This document shows, piece by piece, positions 1-12,024 of a stretch of DNA of 64,000 nt. Source of the DNA: Lithobates sylvaticus (lineage: Eukaryota > Chordata > Amphibia > Anura > Ranidae). The notes under the pieces were generated by a model. That model was not told the DNA's origin. It searched no databases and saw only the letters and a list, made by a program, of their open reading frames with translations. The translations under genes and the position numbers were made by a program. Numbering within the stretch: the first letter of the stretch is position 1; each line of letters starts with the position of its first letter. Location of the stretch: positions 297,019,168-297,083,167 of the forward strand of contig CM053029.1 of NCBI GenBank assembly GCA_028564925.1, in the 5' to 3' direction.

Positions 1-556
1 GGTCTACTAGATTACTAACACAGATCCCAGTGGGAGCTAGAGCATAGATTCCCCAGGGCGCGGAGGCTAAGAGCCAGCGGGTGTTCACCAGAGCCTCTAG
101 TGGTGAGGATGGACTGTGCTGCAGTCTGGCTCCAGGTCGCTGCCGCCAGGGTCTCACAGCTCATGCTCACGGTAGACTTAAGATGATAGAAAGCAGGCTG
201 GAACAACAAGGATAGTCAGGGGATAAGCCAAAGGTCAGGGCAACTAGCAGACAAGAATAAACATAGAACACGCCAAGGGTCAGGGTCACAAGCAAACAGG
301 GATAGTTGAGAACAGACCAAGATCGATAACTGGAATCAGACGTAGGAGACACAGCAAGTACACACGAGAGCTAACACAATGGTTGATCAGCAAGGTGGCT
401 TGCAATGCACAGGTTAATATAATGTTCCTAATTAGAGGCTGAGGTGGAGCTATGCTGAGGGAAGATTATGTATGCAGTCAGGGGAGAGTGGCTGGCCTCT
501 AAAGGAACACATGGAGAGAGGTAATCTGACAGACACACATTACTGCATAACCATGA
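1..556 (-). mobile_element. Gypsy-type LTR/leader-like segment
   Basis: Read on the minus strand the segment starts TGTCATGG near 556 and runs into pyrimidine-rich stretches with repeated CCTGACCC and CCTTG blocks, the style seen in the leader of the Gypsy element at 56.2-56.8 kb and in the LTR-like stretch at 47.3-47.9 kb. A second TGTCATG start lies at about 49533. No coding motif is visible and the element runs off the window, so this is a family resemblance only. Confidence 0.35.
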
Positions 557-695
557 CACACTCTGCAGCTCCAATAACGTCCACTGGCAGCACTGGGTTA
601 GCCGCACTCACTCATCCCACTAGCATGCTGGCCCCTAAAGTGACTGGGTGATTGGTGACATTTTGGAGGCTGATTGGCACCTTCTTCCCATTCCA
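557..695 (-). mobile_element. Fossil Ty3/Gypsy A, left remnant
   Basis: A short minus-strand piece of retroelement coding sequence that resumes on the far side of PLE-1 at 6289. Continuity is supported by the 15-bp direct repeat at 681-695 and 6274-6288, which flanks the PLE insertion as a TSD. It belongs to the same old, broken gag-protease fossil as 6289-8118. Confidence 0.5.
681..695. repeat. TSD of PLE-1 (second copy 6274-6288)
   Basis: The 15-mer CTTCTTCCCATTCCA occurs exactly at 681-695 and 6274-6288. The right copy abuts the outer end of the right PLE arm. The left copy is separated from the left arm by 74 bp (696-769) that belong to the insertion, not to the host. Confidence 0.8.
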
Positions 696-771
696 ATACA
701 AAAAATTGCTGAACCATTCTAAGGAACATGTAGTTCCCAGAAAGAAAGGTGTTGCCAACATCCCTGGATAA

Positions 772-2984
772 GTATTTAATGTGGAATCTCTAAAAAGAGA
801 GACCACCAGTACCCTCCGGTACAGACGGGATTTTTCAGGCGAACAAAAGAGAGAGTGTATATTATATTTTATGTTTTGTTTTAAATCATTTATTTTGAAA
901 AAACAGAAAAAAAAGGGGAATAAGAAAAAATTAGATACAAACAAAATTGTTTAAAAACAATCGTGATGCAATTTTTTACACAACATAACAAAGCACATAT
1001 ATGAAAATATTCTAAATGTTACATATGGATATGAGAATACAAAGTCCTTCGATTGCCTGACATGTTTCGGGAACGGATCCCTTCTTCAAAGGCGCTGATC
1101 AAAAGGTAAGTGTAAAAAATTCTGAGAAAACAAAAAACAAAAACAAACATAAAAACTTTTAGGAAAAAATCCGAAAATGGAAAAAATACCAACTGCAGTA
1201 CCCGACAGGAGACCTAACATACATACCAATATCCAAATAATCAAAAAAATGTATGCGAAAGCATTGATTGGTTTCCACAGAGACAATATTTCAAGGGAGA
1301 GAAACTTAAAGACAAAGAATCTGACCCAAATAAAAAAGCTTTTTTTTATTTTTTTATTTATTTTTTTTCACTGCATGTTCAAAATTGAACAAAAAAATGC
1401 CCAAAAAACGGTTTCCGGAAAGGGCCTACACGGGGATCATCGCATTCCCAATGGAAGGTGCATCCCGATATTCATGAGGTCTGGAGAGGGAATATAAAAA
1501 GAAATAATACATTTATGGGAAATATCAGTATATGTGACAAACATGCAATTGAAAAAGAAACATTGCATGCATGTACTCATGCATTTTCCCCCACTTAGAT
1601 GGAAATAATCCAAAAAACCTCCCCATATATGTAACAATATATTTTTTTTAGGGATGGTATACAGAGAGAAAGGGGGGCATGAATCATTACTTTTAAGGAG
1701 AGCATTTGCCTTATTAATATCAAGAAGAAAAAGAAAAATATGCCAAAGGAGGCTGCACTTACGTTTCAGATAAACAGGGGTCTGCTTGGTAACATAAGAG
1801 CTGCATGGCAGCTCTGTCTCTGCTGGAGCGTTCGCTGAGGATATCACGCAGATGTGTCTGTTTTAAAAAGGGCCATTCGCGCATGCGCATTAGCGGTCAA
1901 TTATTTTTACACTGACAGCAGCTGGTGCTTTAAAACAGCGGCGTCCTAAGATGTGCACCGCGATCGTGTCACGTGGGAAAACGCTGCCCATCCAGTAAGG
2001 ACTAGGAGGCGGCGCTCCCCGACAGATGACAACACCGTGTCATCACGGCGCGTCAGAGAGGGACAGGGCAGCGCATGCGCAGGAGGCATTGTATGTCTCG
2101 TCCAAAGGTAGGACAAGAATAAAAAGGGGCGGTAACACCCCAGCACCAGAGCACGCCGCAGCATAGTTACCATAGCGACTGGGGAGGCATTTGGAAACGC
2201 GATATGTAGATCCCCAGAGCAAAAATTGCACGGCGTATCGCCAAACGGGGAAAGTATATTCCACGGTGGCGAGGCGCCATGCAACAGAAACTCACTGACG
2301 CAGGATAGGCCGTGGATCCCATGCGAAGGACTCAAAGGAGACCCTCGCAAAGGGTCACGGTCACGGATCAGAGGGGGCACATCAAGTCCCGGTGGGGACA
2401 AAGGGCGATTCCCCTCTCACCTGCGCCAGATAAGGACAATTCCAGAAAACGGGGCCGGGCAGTAAAAACATGTTTTTAGAAAAAAAGGAAACAAAAAGAA
2501 AAGGAAAAAATTAAAAATTAAAATGTAATAGTTTGGGAGTATGTTGGTATTGGTCAGGGCACTGCATGGGAAATTTCCATATTCAGATTTGGATAGATTG
2601 ATTGACCTGTGTGTGTATATAAACAAAAAAAGTATATTAAAACAAGTCATTCTGCAAAATATTTTTACCTCTGTAAAAACAGGTAAAACAATGAAGTTTG
2701 GGAAAAAATGGGGGCGAAAGGAGGGGGAGGAAAAGAAAGGGGGGGAGGGGGGGGGAAGGGAAAAGGAAAGAAGGAGGGGAAGAGAAGCAACAAAAGTTTG
2801 ATGCAAATGAATACCTATTCTTTCTCGCAGCCACCCAAAACAAAACCTTCCAGAAAAGGACGGAAAGAAAGTTGAGTGTTTAAACCTGGAAAGCATGTTG
2901 CATTGCAGGCAGCAATCCATCTGACCTCCCTCTGGAGCAAAATGTTGTTCCAGTCACCACCTCTGTTGTCAGGATGAATTCTAT
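772..2984 (-). repeat. PLE-1 left inverted arm
   Basis: The reverse complement of 4055-6272. It contains the end of the GIY-YIG domain (about 2880-2984), a G-rich polypurine tract (2700-2790, mirrored as pyrimidines at 4255-4340), the promoter-like region (about 1740-2120) and a hammerhead-like motif (1055-1095). Long open frames here, such as 2226-2465 plus and 1946-2401 minus, recur in the other arm only because the arms are copies; they carry no recognisable domain. Confidence 0.85.
1055..1095 (-). ncRNA. Decayed hammerhead ribozyme, PLE-1 left arm
   Basis: Minus-strand order: GCCT (stem I), TTGAAGA in place of CTGATGA, one extra base, a stem II formed by GGGA and TCCC, GAAAC, a minimal 2-bp stem III (AC and GT), cleavage-site GTC, then AGGC closing stem I. 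C3 and U7-region changes leave the core imperfect, so activity is doubtful. Confidence 0.55.
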
Positions 2985-3624
2985 ATGTGCCCCATCATAT
3001 GCCAACCTGTATCTGGGGGAGTGGGAACAGTTCCTTCTATCGGACGAAGTTCTATCAATCTATACCATGCATGTGGCCGCATGGTATAGGTACATAGACG
3101 ATATTCTGATGGTTTGGAACGGTACAGTTGAAAACCTCCATGCTTTCATGGACGTTCTGAATAAAAATGCATTCAATCTATTTTTCACCATGACATATGA
3201 TCCCGTCTCTGTCGTGTTCTTGGATTTAAAAATTACCAAATCTCCAGACGGATCCCTTTCCAGCGGCCTCTACCGCAAAGAGACCGCTGGAAACACCATC
3301 TTACACGCGTCCAGCTCCCATCCCAAGTCTTTATTGCTCTCCATACCCTATGGACAGTATTTAAGACTAAGACGCAACTGTTCTACGGAGACAGCCTTCA
3401 AAATTGAAGCAGATCTCCTAAGAGACCGTTTATTGAAACGTGGGTATTCAGGCACCTGTTTGAAGAAAGCGTTTAGACCTGCACGGGGATCCGTGAGACA
3501 AGAAGTTCTTTTTTCAAACAGGTCCCTAGACAAACCCCAAATGACCACTCGTCTCATAACCACCTCCAACAAACAAAAAAATAGAGCGAATTTTACAAAA
3601 ACATTGGCACCTATTACATGTTGA
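2985..3624 (+). pseudogene. PLE-1 reverse transcriptase, C-terminal half
   Basis: The translation has the PLE RT hallmarks: CAPSYANLYLGEWE (motif B region), YRYIDDILMVW (catalytic motif C with the DD pair), VVFLDLKI (motif D/E), and the thumb signature IPYGQYLRLRRNCS followed by LLKRGYSGTCLKKAF. PLE RTs extend cDNA and are related to telomerase RT. The N-terminal RT with motif A is absent because the copy starts here, directly after the inverted arm. The frame changes around 3620 before the endonuclease domain. Confidence 0.85.
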
Positions 3625-4165
3625 CCCTAATCTGAGTATGCATGTATCCCCCAAACCGTCTATCACATTTAGACGCATACGTTCCCTTCGGGACTACTTA
3701 GTAAAAAGTGAATATACTGGTGCTTTCAGAAATGACGTATGCAAACGGTTCGGTACATTTACATGTGGCGGCTGCACCATTTGCAGATACATGAATACCC
3801 AAGTAAAATTCACCTTGCCAAATGGCAAGAAATACAGACCCAAAAATTTTTCTAATTGTAAGACATCAGGAGTAATATACTTACTTACATGCCATGTAAA
3901 TGTTTTTACATTGGCAAAACAAAAAATGAATTCAACAAAAGAGCTGCACGACATATTGTCAGCATGAGGTGTGCCAACCCTGACCTTCCTCTGGGGCGAC
4001 ATGTTCGAGATCACCATGCGGGTACCTTTCCAGGCATATCATTCACAATTCTAGATAGAATTCATCCTGACAACAGAGGTGGTGACTGGAACAAAATTTT
4101 GCTCCAGAGGGAGGTCAGATGGATTGCTGCCTGCAATGCAACATGCTTTCCAGGTTTAAACACAA
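3625..4165 (+). pseudogene. PLE-1 GIY-YIG endonuclease domain
   Basis: Plus-strand frames show SITFRRIRSLRDYLV, the Cys linker FTCGGCTICRY, then GVIYLLTC and CFYIGKTKNEF, the GIY and YIG blocks of the PLE single-strand nicking endonuclease, and the C-terminal RGGDWNKILLQREVRWI and FPGLN signature. The GIY and YIG halves lie in different frames (change near 3890), so the copy is broken. In canonical PLEs this nuclease nicks the target for cDNA priming. Confidence 0.85.
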
Positions 4166-4939
4166 CTTTTTTTCCGTCCTTTTCTGGAAGGTTTTGTTTC
4201 GGGTGGCTGCGAGAAAGAATAGGTATTCATTTGCATCAAACTTTTGTTGCTTCTCTTCCCCTCCTTCTTTCCTTTTCACTTTTTCCCCCCTCCCCCCCTC
4301 CCTTTCTTTTCCTCCCCCTCCTTTCGCCCCCGTTTTTTCCCGAACTTCATTGTTTTACCTGTTTTTAACAGAGGTAAAAATATTTTGCAGAATGACTTGT
4401 TTTAATATACTTTTTTGTTTATATACACACAGGTCAATCAATCTATCCGAATCTGAATATGGAAATTTCCCATGCAGTGCCCTGACCAATACCAACATAC
4501 TCCCAAACTATTACATTTTAATTTTACATTTTTTCCTTTTTGTTTCCTTTTTTTCAAAAAACATGTTTTTACTGCCCGGCCCCGTTTTCTGGAATTGTCC
4601 TCACCTGGCGCAGGTGAGAGGGGAATCGCCCTTTGTCCCCACTGGGACTTGATGTCCCTCTGATCCGTGACCGTGACCCTTTGCGCGGGTCTCCTTTGAG
4701 TCCTTCGCATGGGATCCACGGCCTATCCTGCGTCAGTGAGTTTCTGTTGCATGGCGCCTCGCCACCGTGGAATATACTTTCCCCGTTTGGCGATACGCCG
4801 TGCAACTTTTGCTCTGGGGATCTACATATCGCGTTTCCAAATGCCTCCCCAGTCGCTATGGTAACTATGCTGCGGCGTGCTCTGGTGCTGGGGTCTTACC
4901 GCCCCTTTTATTCTTGTCCTACCTTTGGACGAGACATAC

Positions 4940-5290
4940 AATGTCTCCTGCGCATGCGCGTCCTGCGCATGCGCTGCCCTGTGCCTCTCTGACGCGCCGT
5001 GATAACACGGTGTTGTCATCTGTCGGGGAGCGCCGCTTCCTAGTCCTTACTGGATGGGCGGCGTTTTCCCACGTGACACGATCGCGCCGCACATCTTAGG
5101 ACGCCGCTGTTTTAAAGCACCAGCTGCTGTCAATGTAAAAATAATTGACCGCTAATGCGCATGCGCGAATGGCCCTTTTTAAAACAGACACATCTGCGTG
5201 ATATCCTCAGCGAACGCTCCAGCAGAGACAGAGCTGCCACGCAGCTCTTATGTTACCAAGAAGACCCCTGTTTATCTGAAACGTAAGTGC
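4940..5290 (+). promoter_or_regulatory. PLE-1 internal promoter-like region and splice donor
   Basis: Within 350 bp are two overlapping TGCGCATGCGC-type sites (about 4953-4975, NRF1-like), an ACGTGAC element (about 5070), another GCGCATGCGC (about 5157), an AT-rich TTTTTAAAACAG block (about 5176) and, 100 bp on, GTAAGT at 5283-5288 in good 5' splice-site context. A parallel order occurs in PLE-4 and PLE-9. Motif calls are by eye. The mirrored copy lies at about 1740-2120. Confidence 0.45.
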
Positions 5291-5952
5291 AGCCTCCTTT
5301 GGCATATTTTTCTTTTTCTTCTTGATATTAATAAGGCAAATGCTCTCCTTAAAAGTAATGATTCATGCCCCCCTTTCTCTCTGTATACCATCCCTAAAAA
5401 AATATATTGTTACATATATGGGGAGGTTTTTTGGAGTATTTCCATCTAAGTGGGGGAAAATGCATGAGTACATGCATGCAATGTTTCTTTTTCAATTGCA
5501 TGTTTGTCACATATACTGATATTTCCCATAAATGTATTATTTCTTTTTATATTCCCTCTCCAGACCTCATGAATATCAGGATGCACCTTCCATTGGGAAT
5601 GCGATGATCCCCGTGTAGGCCCTTTCCGGAAACCGTTTTTGGGCATTTTTTTGTTCAATTTTGAACATGCAGTGAAAAAGAAAAAAAAAAAAAAAAAAAA
5701 AAAGAAAAAAACCTTTTTTCTTTGGGTCAGATTCATTGTCTTTAAGTTTCTCTCCCTTGAAATATTGTCTCTGTGGAAACCAATCAATGCTTTCGCATAC
5801 ATTTTTTTGATTATTTGGATATTGGTATGTATGTTAGGTCTCCTGTCGGGTACTGCAGTTGGTATTTTTTCCCATTTTCGGATTTTTTCCTAAAAGTTTG
5901 TTTGTTTTTGTGTTTTGTTTTCTCAGAATTTTTTACACTTACCTTTTGATCA

Positions 5953-5992
5953 GCGCCTTTGAAGAAGGGATTATTCCCGAAACATGTCAGGC
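5953..5992 (+). ncRNA. Decayed hammerhead ribozyme, PLE-1 right arm
   Basis: The counterpart of 1055-1095: GCC(T), TTGAAGA, extra A, stem II GGGA and TCCC around TTAT, GAAAC, AT loop, GTC, AGGC. Stem I (GCCT with AGGC) and the 2-bp stem III are kept; the CTGATGA box is degenerate. Confidence 0.55.
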
Positions 5993-6288
5993 AATCGAAG
6001 GACTTTGTATTCTCATATCCATATGTAACGTTTAGAATATTTTCATATATGTGCTTTGTTATGTTGTGTAAAAAATTTGCATCACGATTGTTTTTAAACA
6101 ATTTTGTTTGTATCTAATTTTTTCTTATTCCCCTTTTTTTCTGTTTTTTCAAAATAAATGATTTAAAACAAAACATAAATATAATATACACTCTCTCTTT
6201 TGTTCGCCTGAAAAATCCCGTCTGTACCGGAGGGTACTGGTGGTCTCTCTTTTTAGAGATTCCACATTAAATACTTCTTCCCATTCCA

Positions 6289-8118
6289 GGACAGAGCCTT
6301 AGTGGAAAAAAATTCAGGGACCATCTCTATCCCGACCGCTTCTGCTTGCTCATCTGTCTTCAGCACAATAAAGGGGCCTGGTATGTCCCAGGTCAATTTG
6401 ACAGTAGCCTTCAGGCAAGCGACCTCTCCAGGCTGCAACACTCTCTCCTTGGTTCCCAACTTCTACAACAGTCCCACCCCCTCAACAGGGCCGCTCTGTT
6501 CTTTGACTACCCATTTGCAAGCCTGGCACAATTGAGGGTTTATCCCGGTATGTACTGAGCCATATTCTACAATCACTGAGGCTAACTGTCTCCTCACCAG
6601 GTCTGTGTTTATCCCAATCAGCATGGAATTCTGTTCAGCCCCCAGGGCCTTGAGCACACTACTGCTAGCGTATCCAACATTTCCACTTTTCCAGTGGCTG
6701 CTGGTCCATATGTGATCTTGATGAGAATGAATACATCATATGGGAATTTGTCAGTCCCAATCCACCAGATCTCTAGTGCTTCCAGTTTTAAGAGGGGAAT
6801 GTGTTTCAGATATCGATCATAGAAATCTCTGTACAGTAGCGTGGCCTGTGCCCCTGTATCTAACAGTGCTTTGGTGTAAATGCCTTCAACCAGCACAGAC
6901 ACAATTGGGGATGGCCCCACCAACCGCTCTGGTAAGTTTCTGTGCCTTTCTCGGGAGGGGTTTTTCTGTGGTTCCCCCTGGTTCTACGCTGAGAAGACAA
7001 ACAATGGCCTTGGGTGGTGGTGAGACATTGGCTCCCTGTTCCTGTTCTCCCAACCCCCGTGATGGGCTGCTTGACTAAAGATATGGTGGGGCTGTTGTAC
7101 CTGAACCCCTCTTCCTGCATTTCCTCCCAGACTTCTTGCTCTCCATCTTCAGGAGCTCCTTTCTTCCTCTGGGTTCTCAGCTGGCTCCTTCACTGTGACC
7201 CCTTGAAGTTTCCCACCTTCTGATTCAGCAGCAACACCTTCAACAGTTCAGAGACAAGATCTGGCTCCTTCGCATTTGGAGGGCACTGCGCACGTAAGTG
7301 CCCCAATTTTCTGCACTTGAAGTATCTCCAGGATTTAGCCTTGCCCACCTGCATCTTGGCTTGAGCCTCCATCACTAGAAATAAGGCCTGTTGCATGTTG
7401 TCTTGAGCCTGAACAACCTGTGCGAGTAACTCAGTGGGAGCAGATTTGGCGACAGACAAAGGCAGCCCCAGAGCACTCCGCCATCTGACTCCTTATCACT
7501 GTCCACTTCTTGGGTACCAGTTTCTACTTGAACTGGTTGGGCCGACACTTTCTCTGTTTGGGACCCTTAGTTTTTGTCATCCAACAGAGCCTCTACTTCT
7601 GACCATCTTCATGAGCTTTGGATAGGTTGGAACCACCTGCTTTCCTTTTAGTAACAGCCATAGGACAATGGGATGTTTGAGCCTAGTGCCCTGCAGGATT
7701 CTTTCAAGCCTGTTTTTTTTTTCAGCTGCCTGAGGATCAATTCCCTTTTTTAAGATAATCTGATATAGAATCCAATCCACTCTGACAACATAGTAGGACA
7801 GTCTTTCCCCTCTGCTTTGATGGGTGTGCTCGAACTTAACATCAGGTCAGGTAATTTCTCCACTCTTCCATAAACAGCACACAAAGCCTTGATGTAATCC
7901 ATTGCCACGCAGTCCGGCTTTCCCCTCCTCAGGCTTTGGATGATATTTGCTGCGGGACTCCTGAGGCTTTCACTTATCCTCTCTCTCTTCACCGCTTCTG
8001 GCACACTCCACTCTTCCACGGCTTTCAGAGCTTGATTCATTCAACTATCAAATTCCTCCCCTTCTCTTGGGGTGGGTATACATCCCGAGTAGAATTGCAG
8101 CTTTCTATACCCTTAATG
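6289..8118 (-). mobile_element. Fossil Ty3/Gypsy A: gag to protease
   Basis: An old, degraded retroelement fragment in minus orientation. From right to left it shows a PNMA-like gag capsid region (about 8115-7580, with the VKRERISESLRSPA type of helix), a CCHC-like zinc-knuckle region (about 7340-7260), and a retropepsin-like region with an LLDTGA motif (about 6890-6850). It has several breaks and no RT is seen. The likely 5' parts are at 25590-27181. The left end is interrupted by PLE-1 and the right end by a 17.5-kb block of younger insertions. Confidence 0.7.
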
Positions 8119-8462
8119 GGCCAACATGGTACTGTTCTTTTTCGAACATCGGCCGTTCGACCGCTTGCCGAAACCCGAACTCTCAGGACCGTTCGCATCA
8201 AATTTGTGTGATGCGAACGGTCCACAATGCACTGCGCCAGTCGCAGTGCATTGCTGGCTGATGATTGGCAAAGCATGCACTGTGACCCCACCGGCAGCCT
8301 CATGTAGTGTGTTCCGGCGTTAGGAACAGTCAGTGACGGTGTCAGTGACATTATCTGCTTGTCATTTCTGTATGTGGATTCTTGGGGATTAGTGTAGGGA
8401 AAGAGGAAAAACAGGCAGGGATAGTTTATGCTTCTCAGTGCTGTTCTCAATCTCTACCAATC

Positions 8463-8593
8463 CAGCCATCTGCAGGAGTAGTTAGTGTGTGTGCGTGCTG
8501 TGTTAGTATAGCACTGCAGTAGCACACTAAACAACCTTTACCCTGTATCTGCCTTTCTGGCCTGTTGTCATCTAAGGCAGCCATCTGCAGGAG

Positions 8594-8628
<35 letters not shown>

Positions 8629-8850
8629 CTATAGCACAGCAAACTAAACCACCTTACCCTGTATCTGCCCTTCTGCCCTGTTGTCATCTAAGGCAGCCAG
8701 TCAGCAATCTGCAGGAGTTAGCGTGTGTGTGTGCTGTGTGACTATAGCACAGCACACTAAACCACCTTACCCTGTATCTGCCCTTCTGCCCTGTTGTCAT
8801 CTAAGGCAGCCATCTGCAGGAGTTAGTGTGTGTGCTGTGTGACTCCAGCA
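8463..8850. repeat. Tandem repeat (about 115-120 bp unit) with (GT)n
   Basis: About 3.5 copies of a unit beginning CAGCCATCTGCAGGAG and including GTGTGTG, AGCACACTAAACCACC and CCTGTATCTGCC. A (GT)n microsatellite lies at about 8597-8628. The block sits just upstream of the hAT start codon, in its 5' UTR. Confidence 0.75.
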
Positions 8851-8871
8851 CAATATACACTACCCACTACA

Positions 8872-11800
8872 ATGCCTGGAAGACCGACAAGGAGAGGCAG
8901 ACAGTCCCGAGCCAAGAAAACAGGGCAAGCAGGCTCTGTGTCTAGAGACAACAGTGCTGGTCATGGACGTGGTGCACCGTCATCAGCACGTGGCCATGGG
9001 ACACGCTTGTCCTTATTTTCGGCAGCTGGACATGTTGAGCCGCATCATGCCGAAGGCTTGGTAGAGTGGATGACCAAGCCCTCCTCATCCTCCTCATCCC
9101 CCCACCCAGGCTCAGGGTACTGGGAAAGCAGCTGCCAACGCGTACTCAATGTAATCATCAGGCACCCCTTCCCTAGACCCACCATGTCCTCCTGAGGAGT
9201 CCCCCGAACTGTTTGAGCACAGTGTTGGGTACATGCTCCAGGAGGATGCCCAGCGTTTTGAAGGCTCGGATGATGATACCCAGCTAGAGGAAGGCAGTAG
9301 CGTGAGCGCAGAGAGGGGATGCTCAAGGACAGCAATCTGGCAGTCATGTTCCACCAGCTGCAGCTTACTGCCAGGTTTGCTCCAGTGGTGAAGAGGGAGG
9401 GAACGATGAAGCCACTGACTCCACGTGGGTGCCTGAACGGAGAGAGGAGGAGGAGGAGGAGGCGACACATCTCCAACGAGGCAGGATGCCCTCCGGGGGC
9501 CAGCTTGAGGCCAGCACACCAACTGAATCACCCCGCAGAGCTCCGGCCTGTGCAGGGCGCTGCCTCTGCACATTGTTACAAAAGTTCTTTGGTGTGGGCC
9601 TTTTTTGAGACCAGTGCATCAGATCGCACCACTGCTATTTGCAACATATGTCTCAAGCGTATCTCGTGTGGCCAAAACATCAGCCGCTTGGGCACCACAA
9701 GCATGACCAGACATATGTTGACCTGCCATGCAGCTCGTTGGCAAGCGCACATTAAAGACCCACACCAAAGAACAAAGCGGACCTCTCCTTGCTCCTCGAC
9801 AGCTGGGATCTCCAACCCCACTATACCTTCAGTCCTCTCTGAAAGCTGCACTGAGAGGAATGAAGGTGTAGAATTAGGTGTGTCACAGCCAGGTACTTGC
9901 GGGCACTCTGCTAGCAGTACACCGACGTCCGATTGTACCAGGCAAATTTCCCTGCCCCAGCTGCTGGACCGTCAAAAGAAGTTTACTCCCAGCGATCCAC
10001 ATGCCCAGCGGTTGAATGCTAGCTTGGCTAAATTGCTAGCACTTCAACTGCTGCCCTTTCAGTTGGTAGACTCGGCCCCCTTCCGTGAGTTTGTTCAATG
10101 TGTGGTTCCTCAGTGGCAGGTTCCCAAACGCCACTTTTTCTCACAGAAGGCAATTCCAGCTCTCTACCGGTATGTGGAAGGCAATGTCCATGCCTCGCTG
10201 GACAGGGCGGTCAGGTGCATATTACCGCTGACTCATGGTCCAGCAGGCATGGTCAGGGACGTTGCCTGTCTTTCACGGCCCATTGGGTCACTCTTTTGGC
10301 AGCTGGGAAGGATGCAGGACAAGGTGCAGTAGTGTTGGAGGTTGTTCTGCCACCACGCCTCCAAAATGCTACTACTGGTTGTGACACACCTCTCTCCTTC
10401 ACCCCCTCCTCTTCTTCTGCCTCCATGGCCTCTTCGAGTGCTCTGTCCTCTGAACCAGCGGTGCTCCGTAGGCGTCCAAGGGGCTACGCAAGTACGCAGG
10501 CAAAAAGATGCCATGCCGTGCTTGCGCTGGTGTGTTTGGGGGACAGGAGCCACACTGGGGCAGAGGTTCTGTCAGCTCTGCAGGGGCAGGCTGAGAGGTG
10601 GTTGACACCATGCCAGCTTAAGCCAGGAATGGTGGTTTGTGACAATGGCACCAACCTCCTCTCTGCCCTGCGACAGGGACAGCTGACCCATGTGCCCTGT
10701 ATGGCTCACGTCCTTAACCTGGTGGTGCAGCGGTTCTTGGGCAGGTATACAGGCTAACAGGATGTCCTGAGCCAGGCCAGGAAAGTTTGTGTGCATTTCC
10801 GCCGATCATATAATGCCAGTGCTCGGCTGGCTAAGCTGCAAAAGGAGTTGAACCTGCCCAAGAACCGCCTTATGTGACATGCCCACCAGGTGGAACTCAA
10901 CGTTGGCCATGCTGCAGCGACTGCACACGCAGCAGAGGGCCATTAATGAGTACCTGTGCGACTACGGCACCAGGACACAAGGTCAGGGGAGCTCGGATTT
11001 TTTTCCCCACGCCAGTGGAGCATGATCAGGGATGCATGCACTGTCCTGTCACCATTTGAGGAGGCCACGAGGATGGTGAGCAGTGACAGTGCATGCATCC
11101 TTGCCTCTCAAGGCCCCCTTTATCCAGACAGTGTTCCTTCTCTCCCACCCATCACACAGGAAGAGGAGGAGGAGGAGGAGGATTGTGTCAGCATGGAGGT
11201 GGAGCCTGGCACTCAGCATCAGCAGCAGCAGTCTTTTAGGGATGATTTACAGTCCCAAGAAACCAGTAGGACTTGTATGTGGCTGGGAGGAGGTGGCTGC
11301 GGATCATGTCGTCCTCAGTGACCCAAAAGACTCCGGACCGAATGCCTCAGCTAACCTACGTTGCATGGCCTCCCTGATCCTGCAAAGCCTGCGGAAGGAT
11401 CCTCATATTCTTCGGATCAAGGAGAGGGACCATTACTGGCTGGCCACTCTCCTTGATCCACGGTACAAGGGTAAGGTTGCGGACCTTATCTTGCCGTCGC
11501 AGAGGGAGCAGAGGATGAGACATCTCCAGGAGGCCTTGCAGAAAGGTCTGTGCAAGGCGTTCCCAGAGACTGGGAGGTTACAAACTCCTGGTCCTGGACG
11601 ACGAGTTGCTGAGGCTTCGATCAGTAGCAGAAGGAGCGGTGGGGAAGGTGGACGTCTGACCGATGCGTTCAGACAATTTTTTAGTCCGCAGCCCCAAGGT
11701 ATGATCGGTTCCAGCAACCATCGCCAGCGTCTGATATACATGGTACAGGAATACCTAGGGGCAAGGTCAGACTTGGACACCTTTCCCACCGAAAATCCTC

Positions 11801-12024
11801 TGGCTTACTGGGTCTTGAGGATGGATCACTGGCCAGAGCTTGCACAGTATGCAATTGAGCTACTGGCCTGTCCTGCATCCAGCGTTCTTTCTGAACGCAC
11901 ATTCAGTGCTGCTGGAGGCTTGGTCACCGATCACAGGGTGCGCCTGTCCACCGACTCGGTTGATCGACTGACCTTCATAAAGATGAAATCAGTCTTGGAT
12001 CACCACCAGCTATCAGGCACCTGA
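8872..12024 (+). pseudogene. hAT transposase with BED finger (ZBED-like), broken
   Basis: The probable start is ATG at 8872 (MPGRPTRRGRQS). A BED-type zinc finger is at about 9585-9740: aromatic LVWAFF, CNIC, then HMLTCH. The RNase H-like core has ITADSWSS (about 10228) and VVCDNGTNLLSAL (about 10630). The LLDPRYKGK block is at about 11450, and the dimerisation domain with CPASSVLSERTFSAAGG and DRLTFIK closes the protein at 12024. Frame changes occur near 9150-9190, 9300-9585, 10210 and 10870-11330, so at least five indels separate the blocks. This is a dead cut-and-paste transposase. Acidic and Ser-rich linkers (about 9440, 10390 and 11165) are typical of this family. Confidence 0.8.

Larger units (their letters stand above)
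4055..6272 (+). repeat. PLE-1 right arm (3' terminal region)
   Basis: The plus-oriented partner of 772-2984. It includes the last coding part, the polypyrimidine tract, promoter-like region, a poly-A run (about 5674-5709), the hammerhead motif and an AATAAA-containing AT-rich 3' end (about 6150). The inverted match stops just after GGATGAATTCTAT at the inner boundary. Confidence 0.85.
696..6273 (+). mobile_element. PLE-1: head-to-head Penelope-like element
   Basis: A 5.6-kb Penelope-like retroelement insertion. The plus-strand copy is truncated 5' within the reverse transcriptase (starting about 2985) and runs through RT, GIY-YIG endonuclease, a polypyrimidine stretch, a promoter-like block and a hammerhead-like motif to the 3' end at 6273. 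In front of it lies an inverted partial copy of its own 3' 2.2 kb (772-2984). The arms are near-identical over 2.2 kb, so they arose together or recently. The flanking 15-bp TSD and preceding 74-bp extension match the plan of two other PLE insertions in the window. The coding part is degraded, so the copy cannot be autonomous. Confidence 0.85.

Noticed and set aside
1946-2465. Open frames on both strands in the PLE-1 arms, conserved between the two arms (also 4569-4992)
   Set aside because: The arms are duplicate copies of one terminal region, so similarity is expected without coding; no known domain is present.
2541-2801. Gly/Glu/Lys-rich frame at the polypurine tract, also 63050-63321
   Set aside because: Low-complexity purine tract in PLE 3' UTRs; composition alone explains it.
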